DNA from: Planctomycetota bacterium
GTDB lineage: Bacteria; Planctomycetota; Planctomycetia; Pirellulales; UBA1268
NCBI GenBank assembly: GCA_016872555.1
Contig: VGZO01000003.1
Span: 90,408-154,407, forward strand
Length of the DNA: 64,000 nucleotides
Reading direction: 5' to 3'
Shown here piece after piece: positions 1 to 8,214 of the stretch. How positions within the stretch are numbered: position 1 is the stretch's first letter; each line of letters starts with the position of its first letter. A model generated the notes under the pieces. It saw nothing but the letters and a program-made list of their open reading frames with translations. It made no database searches and was not told the origin of the DNA. Made by a program: the position numbers and the translations under genes.

Positions 1-1
1 T

Positions 2-640
2 GCGGCCGACGAGGACACGCCCCCCGGGCTGATGCCCGAGTGCCCCTACGTGATCACGAAGCGCGAGGCCGAGGCGGCGGTGGTCGCCGAGGTGGAGCGC
101 GGACTCGACGCCGTGATCGTCAACCCGACCTACATGCTCGGGCCCTGGGACTGGAAACCGTCCAGCGGTCGGATGCTCCTCGAGGTCGGCCAGGGGCGCG
201 GCGTGCTGGCACCGCCGGGCGGGAACGATTTCGTCGACGTCCGCGACGTCGCCGCGGGGGCCCTCGCGGCGGCCGAGCGGGGCTGCCGTGGACGCCGCTA
301 CATCCTCGGTGGCCACGGACTGTCATACCTCGAGGCATGGCGGACGTTCGCCCGGATCGCCGGACGGATGCAGCCGCTCGGCACCGCTCCCCAGACGCTG
401 CTCCGGGCCGCCGGATGGTGCGGCGACCTGGCGAGCCTGTTCACGCGTCACGAGCTCCCGGTGAACTCTGCGGCGACGGCGATGGCTGCCCTCCCCCACC
501 ATTTTTCGTCGGCCCGGGCCCGCAGCGAACTGGGATACTCGTTCCGACCGTTCGAGGCCACGGTGACCGACGCCTGGCTGTGGTTCGTCGACCACGGCTT
601 CGCGCGCGTGCCCCGCGGCCGGCCGGCGCTGGCGCGCTGA
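2..640 (+). CDS. NAD(P)-dependent epimerase/dehydratase, 3' part
   Basis: Only the C-terminal 212 residues are in the window; the frame is open to the left edge, so the Rossmann nucleotide-binding half lies outside. The YxxxK catalytic pair of extended short-chain dehydrogenases is visible as YVITK at nt 47-61, followed by KREAE and then the substrate-side segment typical of NAD-dependent epimerases (NPTYMLGP, DFVDVRDVAAG). The C-terminal region reads like dihydroflavonol-4-reductase/NDP-sugar epimerase relatives. The substrate cannot be decided from this fragment. The next gene follows on the same strand after about 50 nt. Confidence 0.85.
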   Translation, partial: AADEDTPPGLMPECPYVITKREAEAAVVAEVERGLDAVIVNPTYMLGPWDWKPSSGRMLLEVGQGRGVLAPPGGNDFVDVRDVAAGALAAAERGCRGRRYILGGHGLSYLEAWRTFARIAGRMQPLGTAPQTLLRAAGWCGDLASLFTRHELPVNSAATAMAALPHHFSSARARSELGYSFRPFEATVTDAWLWFVDHGFARVPRGRPALAR

Positions 641-692
641 TCGGGCGGCATGGCCGAACGCCGTGAGCGGTGCACCCGCCGTGTCCCTTCCC

Positions 693-1466
693 ATGTCCAC
701 ATCGCTGCCGCACATCCTCGTCGTCGAGGACGAGGAGCACCTCGCGATCGGGATCAAGTTCAACCTCGAGGCGGAAGGCCTGCGGGTCACGGCCGTCGGC
801 GACGGGCAGACGGCGCTGGAGACGGTCGGCCGGGAGGATCCGCCGGTCGATCTGGTGGTCCTCGACCTGATGCTGCCGGGAATGAGCGGCTACGCGGTCT
901 GTGAAGCGCTCCGCGAGCGTGGGCATGCCTTGCCGGTCGTGATGCTCACGGCGCGGACGCTCGTCGAGGATCGGATCCGCGGCTTCGACGCCGGAGCCGA
1001 CGTGTACCTGCAGAAGCCGTTCGACCTCGACGAATTGCTGTCGATCGTCCGCAGCCTGCTGGCCCGCCGCGGGCGCGTGGTGAGGGCGGCGGCGGTCGGC
1101 GAGCCGGGCGGTCGCGGCAGCCGCTACCGGTTCGGCGACGCCGAGGTGAACTTCGACACGTTCGAGGCCCGGCTCCGTGATCAGCCGGTCCGGCTGACGA
1201 ACCTGGAGATGAAACTTCTCCGCTACTTCGTCGAACACGAGGGCTCGGTCGTGTCGCGCGAGGAGCTGCTGACGAAGGTCTGGGGGCTCGCCCGTCCCCC
1301 GGCGACCCGGACGGTCGACACGTTCGTGTTCAACCTCCGCCAGGCGTTCGAGGCCGATCCGTCGAAGCCGGTCCATTTTCTCTCCGTCCGCGGCACCGGC
1401 TACCGCTTCGTCGGCGATCGTTCACCGGAGCGGGCGGGCACCGCAGCGGGTGCCGAGCCCTGCTGA
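693..1466 (+). CDS. OmpR/PhoB-family response regulator
   Basis: 257-residue two-domain regulator. The N-terminal receiver has the acidic pocket (VVEDEEH), the phospho-acceptor Asp at about residue 58 (VVLDLMLPG) and the conserved Lys at about 108 (LQKPF). The C-terminal winged helix has the family signature (LTNLEMKLLRYF, SREELLTKVWG, RTVDTFVFNLRQ, VRGTGYRF). I chose the ATG at 693 because the homology starts right after it; an in-frame GTG at 663 would add ten poorly conserved residues. A sensor kinase lies 2.8 kb away on the other strand (4306-5256), with trpC and purH between; it is a plausible partner, but this is inference from proximity only. Confidence 0.93.
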   Translation: MSTSLPHILVVEDEEHLAIGIKFNLEAEGLRVTAVGDGQTALETVGREDPPVDLVVLDLMLPGMSGYAVCEALRERGHALPVVMLTARTLVEDRIRGFDAGADVYLQKPFDLDELLSIVRSLLARRGRVVRAAAVGEPGGRGSRYRFGDAEVNFDTFEARLRDQPVRLTNLEMKLLRYFVEHEGSVVSREELLTKVWGLARPPATRTVDTFVFNLRQAFEADPSKPVHFLSVRGTGYRFVGDRSPERAGTAAGAEPC

Positions 1467-1732
1467 GGCCGGCGGCAGCCATTGCCCATGCCTCGGGCAG
1501 CGGCTCCCGCGCGAGGCCGGTGACCCGACCATTTCCCGGCCTTGTGGACAGCGCCACGAGACGGGTCACGGTCCGGCACGGAAGCTGCTGAACCGAGAGG
1601 CGTCATTCCTGAGGAGCAGCGCCATGAATCGTGTCCTGTTTCTGCTCGGCCGACCGGCGACGGCGAAGCGCGGGACGATCGCTGCCGGTGCGAAGGCGGG
1701 CGGCGCGGCGTGAGCGGCACCGCCGTGGCGGC

Positions 1733-2527
1733 TCAGCCGTGGCTGGCGGCCGCCACCAGCCGCGCCGCGGCGGCCCCCGGGTCGGGGCTGGCCAGCAGCG
1801 ACTCGCCGACGAGCATCGCGTCGATTCCTTCCGCGGCGAGACGGGCGACGTCGGCCGGGGTCCGGATTCCGCTCTCCGCGACCAGGGCGCATGCCTCGGG
1901 CACCCGGTGCCGGAGGCGGAGGACGTGGTCGAGATCGGTGGTCATCGTGCGCAAATCGCGGTTGTTGACACCGATCAGCGTCGCGCCGGTGTCGACCACG
2001 CGCGGCAGGTTGGCCGCGTCGTGCAGCTCCACCAGCGGCGTCATTCCCAGGTCGAGGATCAGGCGGTACAGGCTCCGCAGCCGGCAGTCGTCGAGACACT
2101 CGGCGATCAGCAGGACCGCGTCGGCGCCGGCGGCACGAGCCTCGACGACCTGATACGCGTCGATCACGAACTCCTTGCGGAGCAGCGGAAGCGGGACCGC
2201 TTCCCGGGCAACGGCCAGGTCGGCGAGGTCGCCACCGAAGCCGGGTCCGTCGGTGAGGATCGAGAGGGCGGCGGCCCCGGCCGCGGCGTAGGCGCTGACG
2301 ACCCTCGCCACCTCGGCGCCGGGGCGGATCGGCCCGGCCGACGGGCTGCGGCGTTTGAACTCGGCGATCAACCGAACCGCACCCGGCGCGGTCACGGCGG
2401 CGAAGAAATCGCGCGGCGGCGATGCACTGGCGGCGGCCCGTTCGAGGTCGACGAGGGACACGCGCTGCCGTGCCGCGCGGACCTCGTCCTGCTTCCGGGC
2501 GACGATCGCGTCGAGGATCGACGGCAT
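1733..2527 (-). CDS. trpC: Indole-3-glycerol phosphate synthase
   Basis: 264 residues, the usual length for the single-function enzyme. It closes the indole ring of CdRP to form indole-3-glycerol phosphate in tryptophan synthesis. The TIM-barrel landmarks are all present: IAEFKRRSPS with the catalytic Lys, LRKEFVID, GVNNRDL, VAESGI and the phosphate-binding AMLVGESLL. It lies 19 nt downstream of purH on the same strand, so the two are probably co-transcribed. No other trp gene is adjacent; the amidotransferase at 22649-23260 could be either TrpG or PabA. Confidence 0.97.
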   Translation of the reverse strand: MPSILDAIVARKQDEVRAARQRVSLVDLERAAASASPPRDFFAAVTAPGAVRLIAEFKRRSPSAGPIRPGAEVARVVSAYAAAGAAALSILTDGPGFGGDLADLAVAREAVPLPLLRKEFVIDAYQVVEARAAGADAVLLIAECLDDCRLRSLYRLILDLGMTPLVELHDAANLPRVVDTGATLIGVNNRDLRTMTTDLDHVLRLRHRVPEACALVAESGIRTPADVARLAAEGIDAMLVGESLLASPDPGAAAARLVAAASHG

Positions 2528-2546
2528 GGCTCCGGTCGCGCTTTCG

Positions 2547-4220
2547 TCAGTGCCGGAAATGGCGGTGCGAAGAGAAGACCATCGGGATTCCGGCCGCCTC
2601 GGCCGCGGCGATCACCTCGGGGTCCCGTTTCGACCCACCGGGCTGGATGATCGCCGCGATCCCCGCTGCGGCGATCGGCTCGATCGAGTCGGCGAACGGG
2701 AAGAAGGCGTCGGAGGCGAGCACCGCGCCGCGGGCCCGGGGGCCCGCCTTGGCCAGCGCCAACCGCACCGCATCGACGCGTGCCGTCTGCCCGACACCGG
2801 CCCCGATGAGCGTGGCGCCGGCGGCCGGCGAGCCGGCCACTCCGCGGCAGACGGCGATCGCGTTGCTCGAAAGCCGCCGCACGATCGTGAATGCGAAGTC
2901 GAGGAGCGGCGTCAGGGCCGCCGGCGGGGCGGAACGCGTCGCCACCCGCCAGGCCGCCGGGTCGTCGCAGCGGTCGTCGGGGCGCTGGGCGAGAAGGCCA
3001 CCGGCGATGGAACGCAGCTCCAGCCCCGCCGTCGCCTCCCAGGGATCGCCCGAGGGGACCTCGACGAGCCGCACCGACGCCTTCCAGCTCGGCACGGTGG
3101 AGAGGAGCGTGAGGGCCCCGGGGGAGAACGCCGGGGCGGCGATCGCCTCGACGAACAGTCCCGGTTTGGTGAGCACACGGGCCGCCTCGTCGTCGAACGG
3201 CCGGTTGACCGCGAGGATCGAGCCGTAGGCGCTGACCGGATCGGCGGCCAGCGCCTCCTCCAACGCCCCGGCCACCGTCGCCGCGGTGGCGGCCCCGCAG
3301 GGATTGGTGTGCTTGATGATCACCGCCGCCGCCGCCGGCAAAAGCCCGGCCAGCCGCGTCGCGGCGTCGAGATCGAGGAGGTTGTTGTACGACAGCTCCT
3401 TGCCGTGGAGTTGGCGGAGGCCGGCCAACCCGGCCCTGGTGCCGACGGGGGCGAACAGCGTCGCCGCCTGGTGGGGGTTCTCGCCGTAGCGCAGCGGCAG
3501 ACGACGCTCCAGCTCCAGCGACAGCCGCGCCGGCAGCGGTGCTTCGTCGTCGGGCACGGCCGTCGCCGCGGCCGGCGTGGCGGGAGTGACCAGACCGGCG
3601 TGAGTCGCCATCCACGAGGCGATCTGCGTGTCGTAGGCGGCGGTCCGCTCGAAGGCGCGGGCCGCCCACAGCCGCCGCTGGACGAGCGTCGTGCTTCCCG
3701 CCGCCAGCGCCGCGAGCAGATCGTCGTACTGTTCCGGATCGGTGATCACCGCCGTGAACGCATGGTTCTTCGCCGCGGCGCGGACGAGGCTCGGACCGCC
3801 GATGTCGATCAATTCGATCGCTTCCTCGGCCCGGCAATCGGGACGCGAGGCGACCGACGAGAACGGGTAGAGATTCACGACGACGGCATCGATCGTGCCG
3901 ATGCCGTGCTCGGCGAGCGTCGACAGGTCGTCGGCGCGATCGGCACGGCAGAGGAGCCCGGCGAAGATCCGCGGGTGGAGGGTCTTCACCCGGCCGTCGA
4001 GGATCTCCGGAAAACCGGTGAACGCCGAGACGTCGCGCACCGCGAGCCCCTGCGCGGCCAGCGCCCGGGCGGTGCCCCCGGTGCTCAGCACCTCGACCCC
4101 GGCGCCGGCCAGCCCCCGGCCGAGGCGATCGATGCCCGTCTTGTCGAAGACACTGACCAGCACGCGTCGCAGCGGCACGTGATCCGGCGGTGGACCGGAC
4201 GGAGGAGATGGAGCGGCCAT
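2547..4220 (-). CDS. purH: Bifunctional AICAR transformylase / IMP cyclohydrolase
   Basis: 557 residues; carries out the last two steps of IMP synthesis. The N-terminal MGS-like cyclohydrolase domain shows SVFDKTGI and STGGTARAL. The C-terminal transformylase domain shows RYGENPHQ, the catalytic KHTNPCG, SDAFFPF and the terminal IQPGGSKRD / FSSHRHFRH. The frame extends upstream to 4319, but the ATG at 4220 begins just before the conserved LVSVFDKTG, so I place the start there. No good Shine-Dalgarno sequence is visible, so the exact start is uncertain. It sits between the sensor kinase (85 nt upstream) and trpC (19 nt downstream) on the minus strand. Confidence 0.96.
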   Translation of the reverse strand: MAAPSPPSGPPPDHVPLRRVLVSVFDKTGIDRLGRGLAGAGVEVLSTGGTARALAAQGLAVRDVSAFTGFPEILDGRVKTLHPRIFAGLLCRADRADDLSTLAEHGIGTIDAVVVNLYPFSSVASRPDCRAEEAIELIDIGGPSLVRAAAKNHAFTAVITDPEQYDDLLAALAAGSTTLVQRRLWAARAFERTAAYDTQIASWMATHAGLVTPATPAAATAVPDDEAPLPARLSLELERRLPLRYGENPHQAATLFAPVGTRAGLAGLRQLHGKELSYNNLLDLDAATRLAGLLPAAAAVIIKHTNPCGAATAATVAGALEEALAADPVSAYGSILAVNRPFDDEAARVLTKPGLFVEAIAAPAFSPGALTLLSTVPSWKASVRLVEVPSGDPWEATAGLELRSIAGGLLAQRPDDRCDDPAAWRVATRSAPPAALTPLLDFAFTIVRRLSSNAIAVCRGVAGSPAAGATLIGAGVGQTARVDAVRLALAKAGPRARGAVLASDAFFPFADSIEPIAAAGIAAIIQPGGSKRDPEVIAAAEAAGIPMVFSSHRHFRH

Positions 4221-4305
4221 GGAGAGCACGAATACGGCACCGGCGCCGGCGCCGCAAGGATCGTGATCGGCGCCGCGAAAAGACGGCCGTGCGGTGAGGG
4301 GCCGA

Positions 4306-5256
4306 TCAGCGGCGGACACCGGGGAGCCGGACCTCGATCACCGTGCCGGTCGCCGGCGCCCGGTCGCGCACCGTGACACGGCCGCGGAGGTGGCGGACGA
4401 TCGACTGCACCAGCGACAGCCCCAGCCCCGTGCCCGGCGTCGATCGCTCGAGCTCGCTCCCCAGCCGGACGAAGCGCCGGAAGACGTTGCGCCGCTCCGG
4501 GGCGGGGATGCCGGGACCGCTGTCGAGGACGCGGACCACGACGCCTCCCCCGGTCGCGGCCCCCGCCTCGACGCGCACGTCGGGTGTCGGCAACGAGTAT
4601 TTCACGGCATTGTCGATGAGGTTGCGGAACAGGATCTCGAGATCGGCCGGCCGCCCCCGGACGCGCAGCGCGTCGGCAAGCACGCCCCCGGTGTCGAGCG
4701 CCCCGATCGGGATCGTGTCGGTCCCGATCGAATAGCGTTTGGCGACGGCGTCGCGCGCCTGCACGAGCACCGGTTCGAGCGCGGTCGTCTCCCCGCCACG
4801 AGGTCCGCGCCGCTGGAGCGTCTTGGCCGCGTCGAGGAGGTGGTCGATGAGGGTGTCGAGGCGTTCGACGTCCTCGAGCATGAAGCGGTGGAAGTCGGCC
4901 TGCTGCTCGGCCGACACCGGCCGCCGGGTGAGGGTTTGGAGATAGAGTTTGAGGGAGGCCAGCGGGCTTTTCAGTTCGTGCGTGACGCTGTCGATGAAAT
5001 TGCTCTGCCGCTGCGACAGCGCGATCGCCTTGACGGTCAGGAAGGCGTAGACGATCACACCCACCAGGACGAGCACCAGCAGCGCCACGCCGACGCCGAG
5101 GATCGCCCAGTAGAAGGCGGCGTTCTTCGAGCCGAGCGCGGCGGCGATGCTCACCAGCACCCAGCCGACACCCAGCGCGATGATCGACCCGACGAGCACG
5201 ACCCCGAGCAAGATCGGCCAGCCGAGAGAGCGGCGCGGTTCCATCGTCCGGTCCAT
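4306..5256 (-). CDS. Membrane sensor histidine kinase
   Basis: About 316 residues from the ATG at 5256 (a second in-frame ATG at 5244 is equally possible; the open frame reaches 5388). Two N-terminal transmembrane segments with a very short loop between them are followed directly by a HisKA domain with the phospho-acceptor His at about residue 93 (SVTHELKSPLAS). The HATPase domain has N-box NLIDNAVKYS, G1 DSGPGIP and G2 GTGLGLSL. There is no PAS or large extracytoplasmic domain, so it probably senses the membrane or a partner protein. The likely but unproven partner is the response regulator at 693-1466. Confidence 0.9.
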   Translation of the reverse strand: MDRTMEPRRSLGWPILLGVVLVGSIIALGVGWVLVSIAAALGSKNAAFYWAILGVGVALLVLVLVGVIVYAFLTVKAIALSQRQSNFIDSVTHELKSPLASLKLYLQTLTRRPVSAEQQADFHRFMLEDVERLDTLIDHLLDAAKTLQRRGPRGGETTALEPVLVQARDAVAKRYSIGTDTIPIGALDTGGVLADALRVRGRPADLEILFRNLIDNAVKYSLPTPDVRVEAGAATGGGVVVRVLDSGPGIPAPERRNVFRRFVRLGSELERSTPGTGLGLSLVQSIVRHLRGRVTVRDRAPATGTVIEVRLPGVRR

Positions 5257-5562
5257 GGTCGGGGTGCGTGCGGCGGAACCGGTCCGTTGTCCCGTGCCCG
5301 GGATGACGCCGCGCTGCCGAACGCCCCCCGACTGTAGCCTGGCGGCGTGGGATCCCGGCACCCGCGCCCCGGAGCGGTCGCCCGACACGGGGCCCCCGGC
5401 CGTGCGGTGCCTTCGCCGCGCTGGCTGTCCGTGGACACAGCCATCCCTGGCCTTTGTCCACTCCGGCGACCGCGGGAAACGCCAAGGGTTTTCCGGGTCG
5501 CCGGCGGCCGCATCCGGCGGCCGATCACGTTTTCCACGGGCTGCCAGCGGGAGGCGCGCGCG
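5257..5562. other. Intergenic region between divergent genes
   Basis: About 306 nt between the kinase (minus) and the unknown protein at 5563 (plus). It should hold both promoters. I see no confident -35/-10 pair, hairpin or repeat. An in-frame extension of the downstream frame covers much of it, but its composition is arginine/proline-rich and not protein-like. Confidence 0.4.
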
Positions 5563-6204
5563 ATGAGCGACGGCACAGCGGCGGGTTCACCCGGGGATCG
5601 TTCACGACGCGGAGGGGCGCGCGGGTCGATCGTGATCCATGCCGCCGGCGCCAGCGCGACGTTCACACGCGCCGGTGACCGCTGGGCCCACCGGGTGTCC
5701 ATCGACGGCGATCCCGGCGACTGGCAGTCGCTGGAGGGAGACCAGGGCCCGGCCGGAAGCGTCCCCCCCGTGATCACCGACGTGATGCTCGTCGGCGACG
5801 GGGGGAAACCGCCGGCGCTGGTCGGCGTCGGCCACGCCGGAAGCGGACACTGCTCCCTGGCGGTCACCGTCGACCCAGCCGACCGGGCAACGCTGTGCTT
5901 CGAGGTCGCCTGCCGGCTCTCGCGCCCCTGGCCTGGCCTCGGGTCGGCCTACGCCCGCGTCGCACGGGACCGTGGTCCCGGGTTCGAGCGCGGTGCTGGC
6001 GGTCAGCCGCCACGGCCTGCCCATCCGACCGCCGGCCTGGTGCTCGTCGCTGCGGCCGCCGAAGACGTGCCGGAGCCCCCCTGCACGGTCATCTGGCGCT
6101 ACCGGATCGGTCCGGGTGGAATCGCGATCGTCTCCGGTGCCGTCCTGGGCAGTTGGCCCGCCGCGCCCGCTTGCACGGCCCTGGGGATTGAGGCACATTC
6201 ATGA
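5563..6204 (+). CDS. Hypothetical protein, unknown family
   Basis: 213 residues from the ATG at 5563. I do not recognise the family. There is no signal peptide or transmembrane segment. The centre looks like a soluble beta-rich domain (SIVIHAAGASATFTRAGDRW, ITDVMLVGDGG, CSLAVTVDPAD, CTVIWRYRIGPGGIAI). The open frame runs back to 5347, but that part has no protein character. It is followed 36 nt later by the gene at 6241 on the same strand, so the two may be co-transcribed. Confidence 0.6.
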   Translation: MSDGTAAGSPGDRSRRGGARGSIVIHAAGASATFTRAGDRWAHRVSIDGDPGDWQSLEGDQGPAGSVPPVITDVMLVGDGGKPPALVGVGHAGSGHCSLAVTVDPADRATLCFEVACRLSRPWPGLGSAYARVARDRGPGFERGAGGQPPRPAHPTAGLVLVAAAAEDVPEPPCTVIWRYRIGPGGIAIVSGAVLGSWPAAPACTALGIEAHS

Positions 6205-6240
6205 CGATTTTCCTGCCTCCTCCCGATTTCAGGCTGCCCC

Positions 6241-6924
6241 ATGTTCGCCCGGATCGAGCGGCTGAAGTCCGAGTGGACCGATCGCTACGTCGTCGTCGAC
6301 GGCAGCGTGCCGGAACTGGCCCGGTTCGCGGCAGCGACGGGACTGGTGAAGACCGTGAACATGAACGGTCGCTGCCTGGTCGAGTTCGACCAGTTCAACA
6401 ACGTCGCCTGGTACGACATCGACCCGTCGTGCCTGCGGATCGTGCCCAAGCCGGAGCCGAAGCCGGCGGTTGAGAAAGCCGCCAAGCCTGCCGCCCCCCG
6501 CGCGGCAGCCCCGAAGGCGGCAGCCCCCGCGGAGAAGGCAGCGAAGCCGGCCGTGGCGAAGCCGGCCGGCAACCGCCCGTCGACCGCCGACATCCTCGCC
6601 GCCGCGCGGGCGAAGGGTACGGGGCCCGCGCCTGCATCGCCATCGACCGGGAAACCGGTCCCGGCCTCCGCAGCGAAGGAAAAACTCTCGACCGCGGAGA
6701 TCCTCGCCAAGGCGCGTGGCGGCAAGGCGTCGGCAGCTCCCACGGCGCCGGCCGCGGACGATGTCCCGCAGACGGTAGCGCGTGAAGACGCCGGCGACGA
6801 TGCGGCGCCACCAGAACCGCCGGCTCCCGCGCCGAAAACGGCACGCCCCGCTGCCGCATCCGGACCGAAGCCGACGACGACGGCGGAAAAGATCGCCTGG
6901 TGCCGTGAACACGACGCTCGTTGA
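6241..6924 (+). CDS. Hypothetical protein with Ala/Pro/Lys linker and repeated AEIL-AR motifs
   Basis: 227 residues in two parts. Residues 1-65 form a compact globular domain (RYVVVDGSVPELARFA, GRCLVEFDQF, VAWYDIDPSCLRIVP). The rest is a low-complexity Ala-Pro-Lys tail that carries two near-identical short motifs, STADILAAARAKG and STAEILAKARGGK, and ends with TTAEKIAWCREHD. The pattern suggests a folded domain plus a flexible tail bearing docking peptides. There is no signal peptide, so it is probably cytoplasmic. I do not know its function; this kind of protein is typical of planctomycetes. Confidence 0.75.
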   Translation: MFARIERLKSEWTDRYVVVDGSVPELARFAAATGLVKTVNMNGRCLVEFDQFNNVAWYDIDPSCLRIVPKPEPKPAVEKAAKPAAPRAAAPKAAAPAEKAAKPAVAKPAGNRPSTADILAAARAKGTGPAPASPSTGKPVPASAAKEKLSTAEILAKARGGKASAAPTAPAADDVPQTVAREDAGDDAAPPEPPAPAPKTARPAAASGPKPTTTAEKIAWCREHDAR

Positions 6925-7295
6925 CTGCGTCGATCCGACCATGTCGATCAGCGCGACGTCGCATCCCCGATGTGCCGCGCACGGCGAAAACAGTTCGCGC
7001 GCGGATTATTTGACTCCGCCACGAACGCTTCCATAATACGGCGGAGACGATGGTGAACCTCGCCGCGTCGATCCCTCCGGATCGCGTCTGTGGCGAACGG
7101 TTTTGCAGTGTCTGCGCCGCAAGCGGTGGTCGCACCGCCCGTCGCGTATCTGCGTCTGCACCGGTTGCCGTGGCGTTCAGGATCCGTCCGGGATCCAAGC
7201 GTCGTCAGGCCGGTGTCGGCCGCTCGCAGGAGCCGTGGCGACGCCGGTGCGCGAAGTCGCCAACCCACACAACCAGCATGGAGTCGCTTTCTTCG
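6925..7295. other. Intergenic region with a promoter
   Basis: About 370 nt between two plus-strand genes. It contains a good sigma70-type promoter at 7010-7037. The frame of the downstream small gene stays open back to 7050, just after this promoter, but the added 82 residues are arginine-rich and unlike protein, so I read it as a leader rather than coding. Confidence 0.5.
7010..7037 (+). promoter_or_regulatory. Sigma70-type promoter
   Basis: TTGACT at 7010-7015 and CATAAT at 7032-7037, separated by 16 nt, in a locally AT-richer stretch of an otherwise very GC-rich region. It points to the small gene at 7296 and is the best-looking -35/-10 pair I found in the window. It is followed by GGAG and an ATG at 7050 in the same frame as that gene. 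Confidence 0.5.
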
Positions 7296-7517
7296 ATGGC
7301 CCGGATCCGCAACGTGTTTGAGATCATCGAGCTCTACGGACACGACGAGAACTTCGAGCCTCAGCCGACGGCCGAGTTCACCCCCACCCGGGCGCCAGCG
7401 GGGTCGAAGCAAAAGCTCGACATCCTCGCCGACCGGATCCAGCGCGGTATGCCGCTGTGGCATCCTGAGGATTCCACCGAGTTCGCCGGCGTGGCGTTGA
7501 TCGGCCAAACCGACTGA
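7296..7517 (+). CDS. Small conserved-looking hypothetical protein
   Basis: 73 residues from the ATG at 7296 (MARIRNVFEIIELYG); alternative in-frame starts are 7278 (79 residues) and 7050 (155 residues). Composition is normal protein with acidic and aromatic residues, unlike the arginine-rich shadow frames around it. It ends PLWHPEDSTEFAGVAL. There are no signal peptide, membrane segment or recognisable motifs. It converges with smpB. Function unknown. Confidence 0.6.
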   Translation: MARIRNVFEIIELYGHDENFEPQPTAEFTPTRAPAGSKQKLDILADRIQRGMPLWHPEDSTEFAGVALIGQTD

Positions 7518-7604
7518 CGCCGTCACCCCCCGGTCCGGCGGCATTCCCGCCTGATCCGGAAAGCCGGCGCGACTGTCGGGTTCGGCACGTCCCGACAGCG
7601 GGTG

Positions 7605-8126
7605 TCATCCCCTCCGGTCGCGCCGCAGGGCCGCATCGATGTCGCGTTTGGCGGTCGCCGCCTTGAGCTTCTCGCGTTTGTCGTGGAGCTTCCGCCCGCG
7701 GCCGATCCCCATCAGCACCTTCACGCGACCGTCCTTGAAGTACATCTTCAAGGGCACGAGCGTCAGCCCCTTCTCGAGTGCCTGGCCGGCGAAGCGGACG
7801 ATCTCCCGCCGGTGGAGCAGCAGTTTCCGCGGTCGCTTCGGAACGTGGTTGAGCCGATTGGCCTTCTCGTATTCCGGGATGTCGCAGCCGAGCAACCAAA
7901 CCTCGCGGCCGTCGACGCGGCCGTAGGCCTCGTCGAGTGACATCCGCCCCGCACGCAGGCTCTTGACTTCGCTTCCGACAAGCGCGATGCCGCATTCGAG
8001 CGTGTCGATGACCTCGTATTCGTGACGCGCCTTGCGGTTTTCCGCGACGACCCGCTCCGCCGGCTTCGGGTCGGCCGGGGGCGTCTTGCGGCCCTGGTTC
8101 GGCCGGGTGGGTTTGGGGTTGGCCAC
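7605..8126 (-). CDS. smpB: SsrA-binding protein SmpB
   Basis: 173 residues; binds tmRNA and delivers it to stalled ribosomes for trans-translation. The core is unmistakable: NRKARHEYEV, CGIALVGSEVKSLR, GRMSLDEAY, LHRREI, GLTLVPLKMYFK, GRVKVLMGIGRGRKLHDKR. I place the start at the GTG at 8126 because the frame upstream (to 8342) is not SmpB-like and overlaps the divergent gene. The N-terminal 25 residues are a Pro/Lys/Arg-rich extension beyond the family minimum. I see no ssrA gene in the window. Confidence 0.96.
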   Translation of the reverse strand: MANPKPTRPNQGRKTPPADPKPAERVVAENRKARHEYEVIDTLECGIALVGSEVKSLRAGRMSLDEAYGRVDGREVWLLGCDIPEYEKANRLNHVPKRPRKLLLHRREIVRFAGQALEKGLTLVPLKMYFKDGRVKVLMGIGRGRKLHDKREKLKAATAKRDIDAALRRDRRG

Positions 8127-8214
8127 GGGTGCGGACTCGTCGCGCGGAGGTGGGCAGGGGGTTTTCCCGCAGGGTACACTGCGAGTTCCGTCCACCAAAC
8201 CCATTGCCCACCTC

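Noticed and set aside
1450..1713. 87-codon plus frame between the response regulator and trpC
   Set aside because: No ribosome binding site or protein-like composition; convergent intergenic sequence.
7050..7295. N-terminal extension of the 73-residue protein to the ATG just after the promoter
   Set aside because: The added residues are Arg/Ala/Ser-rich and not protein-like; kept only as an alternative start.
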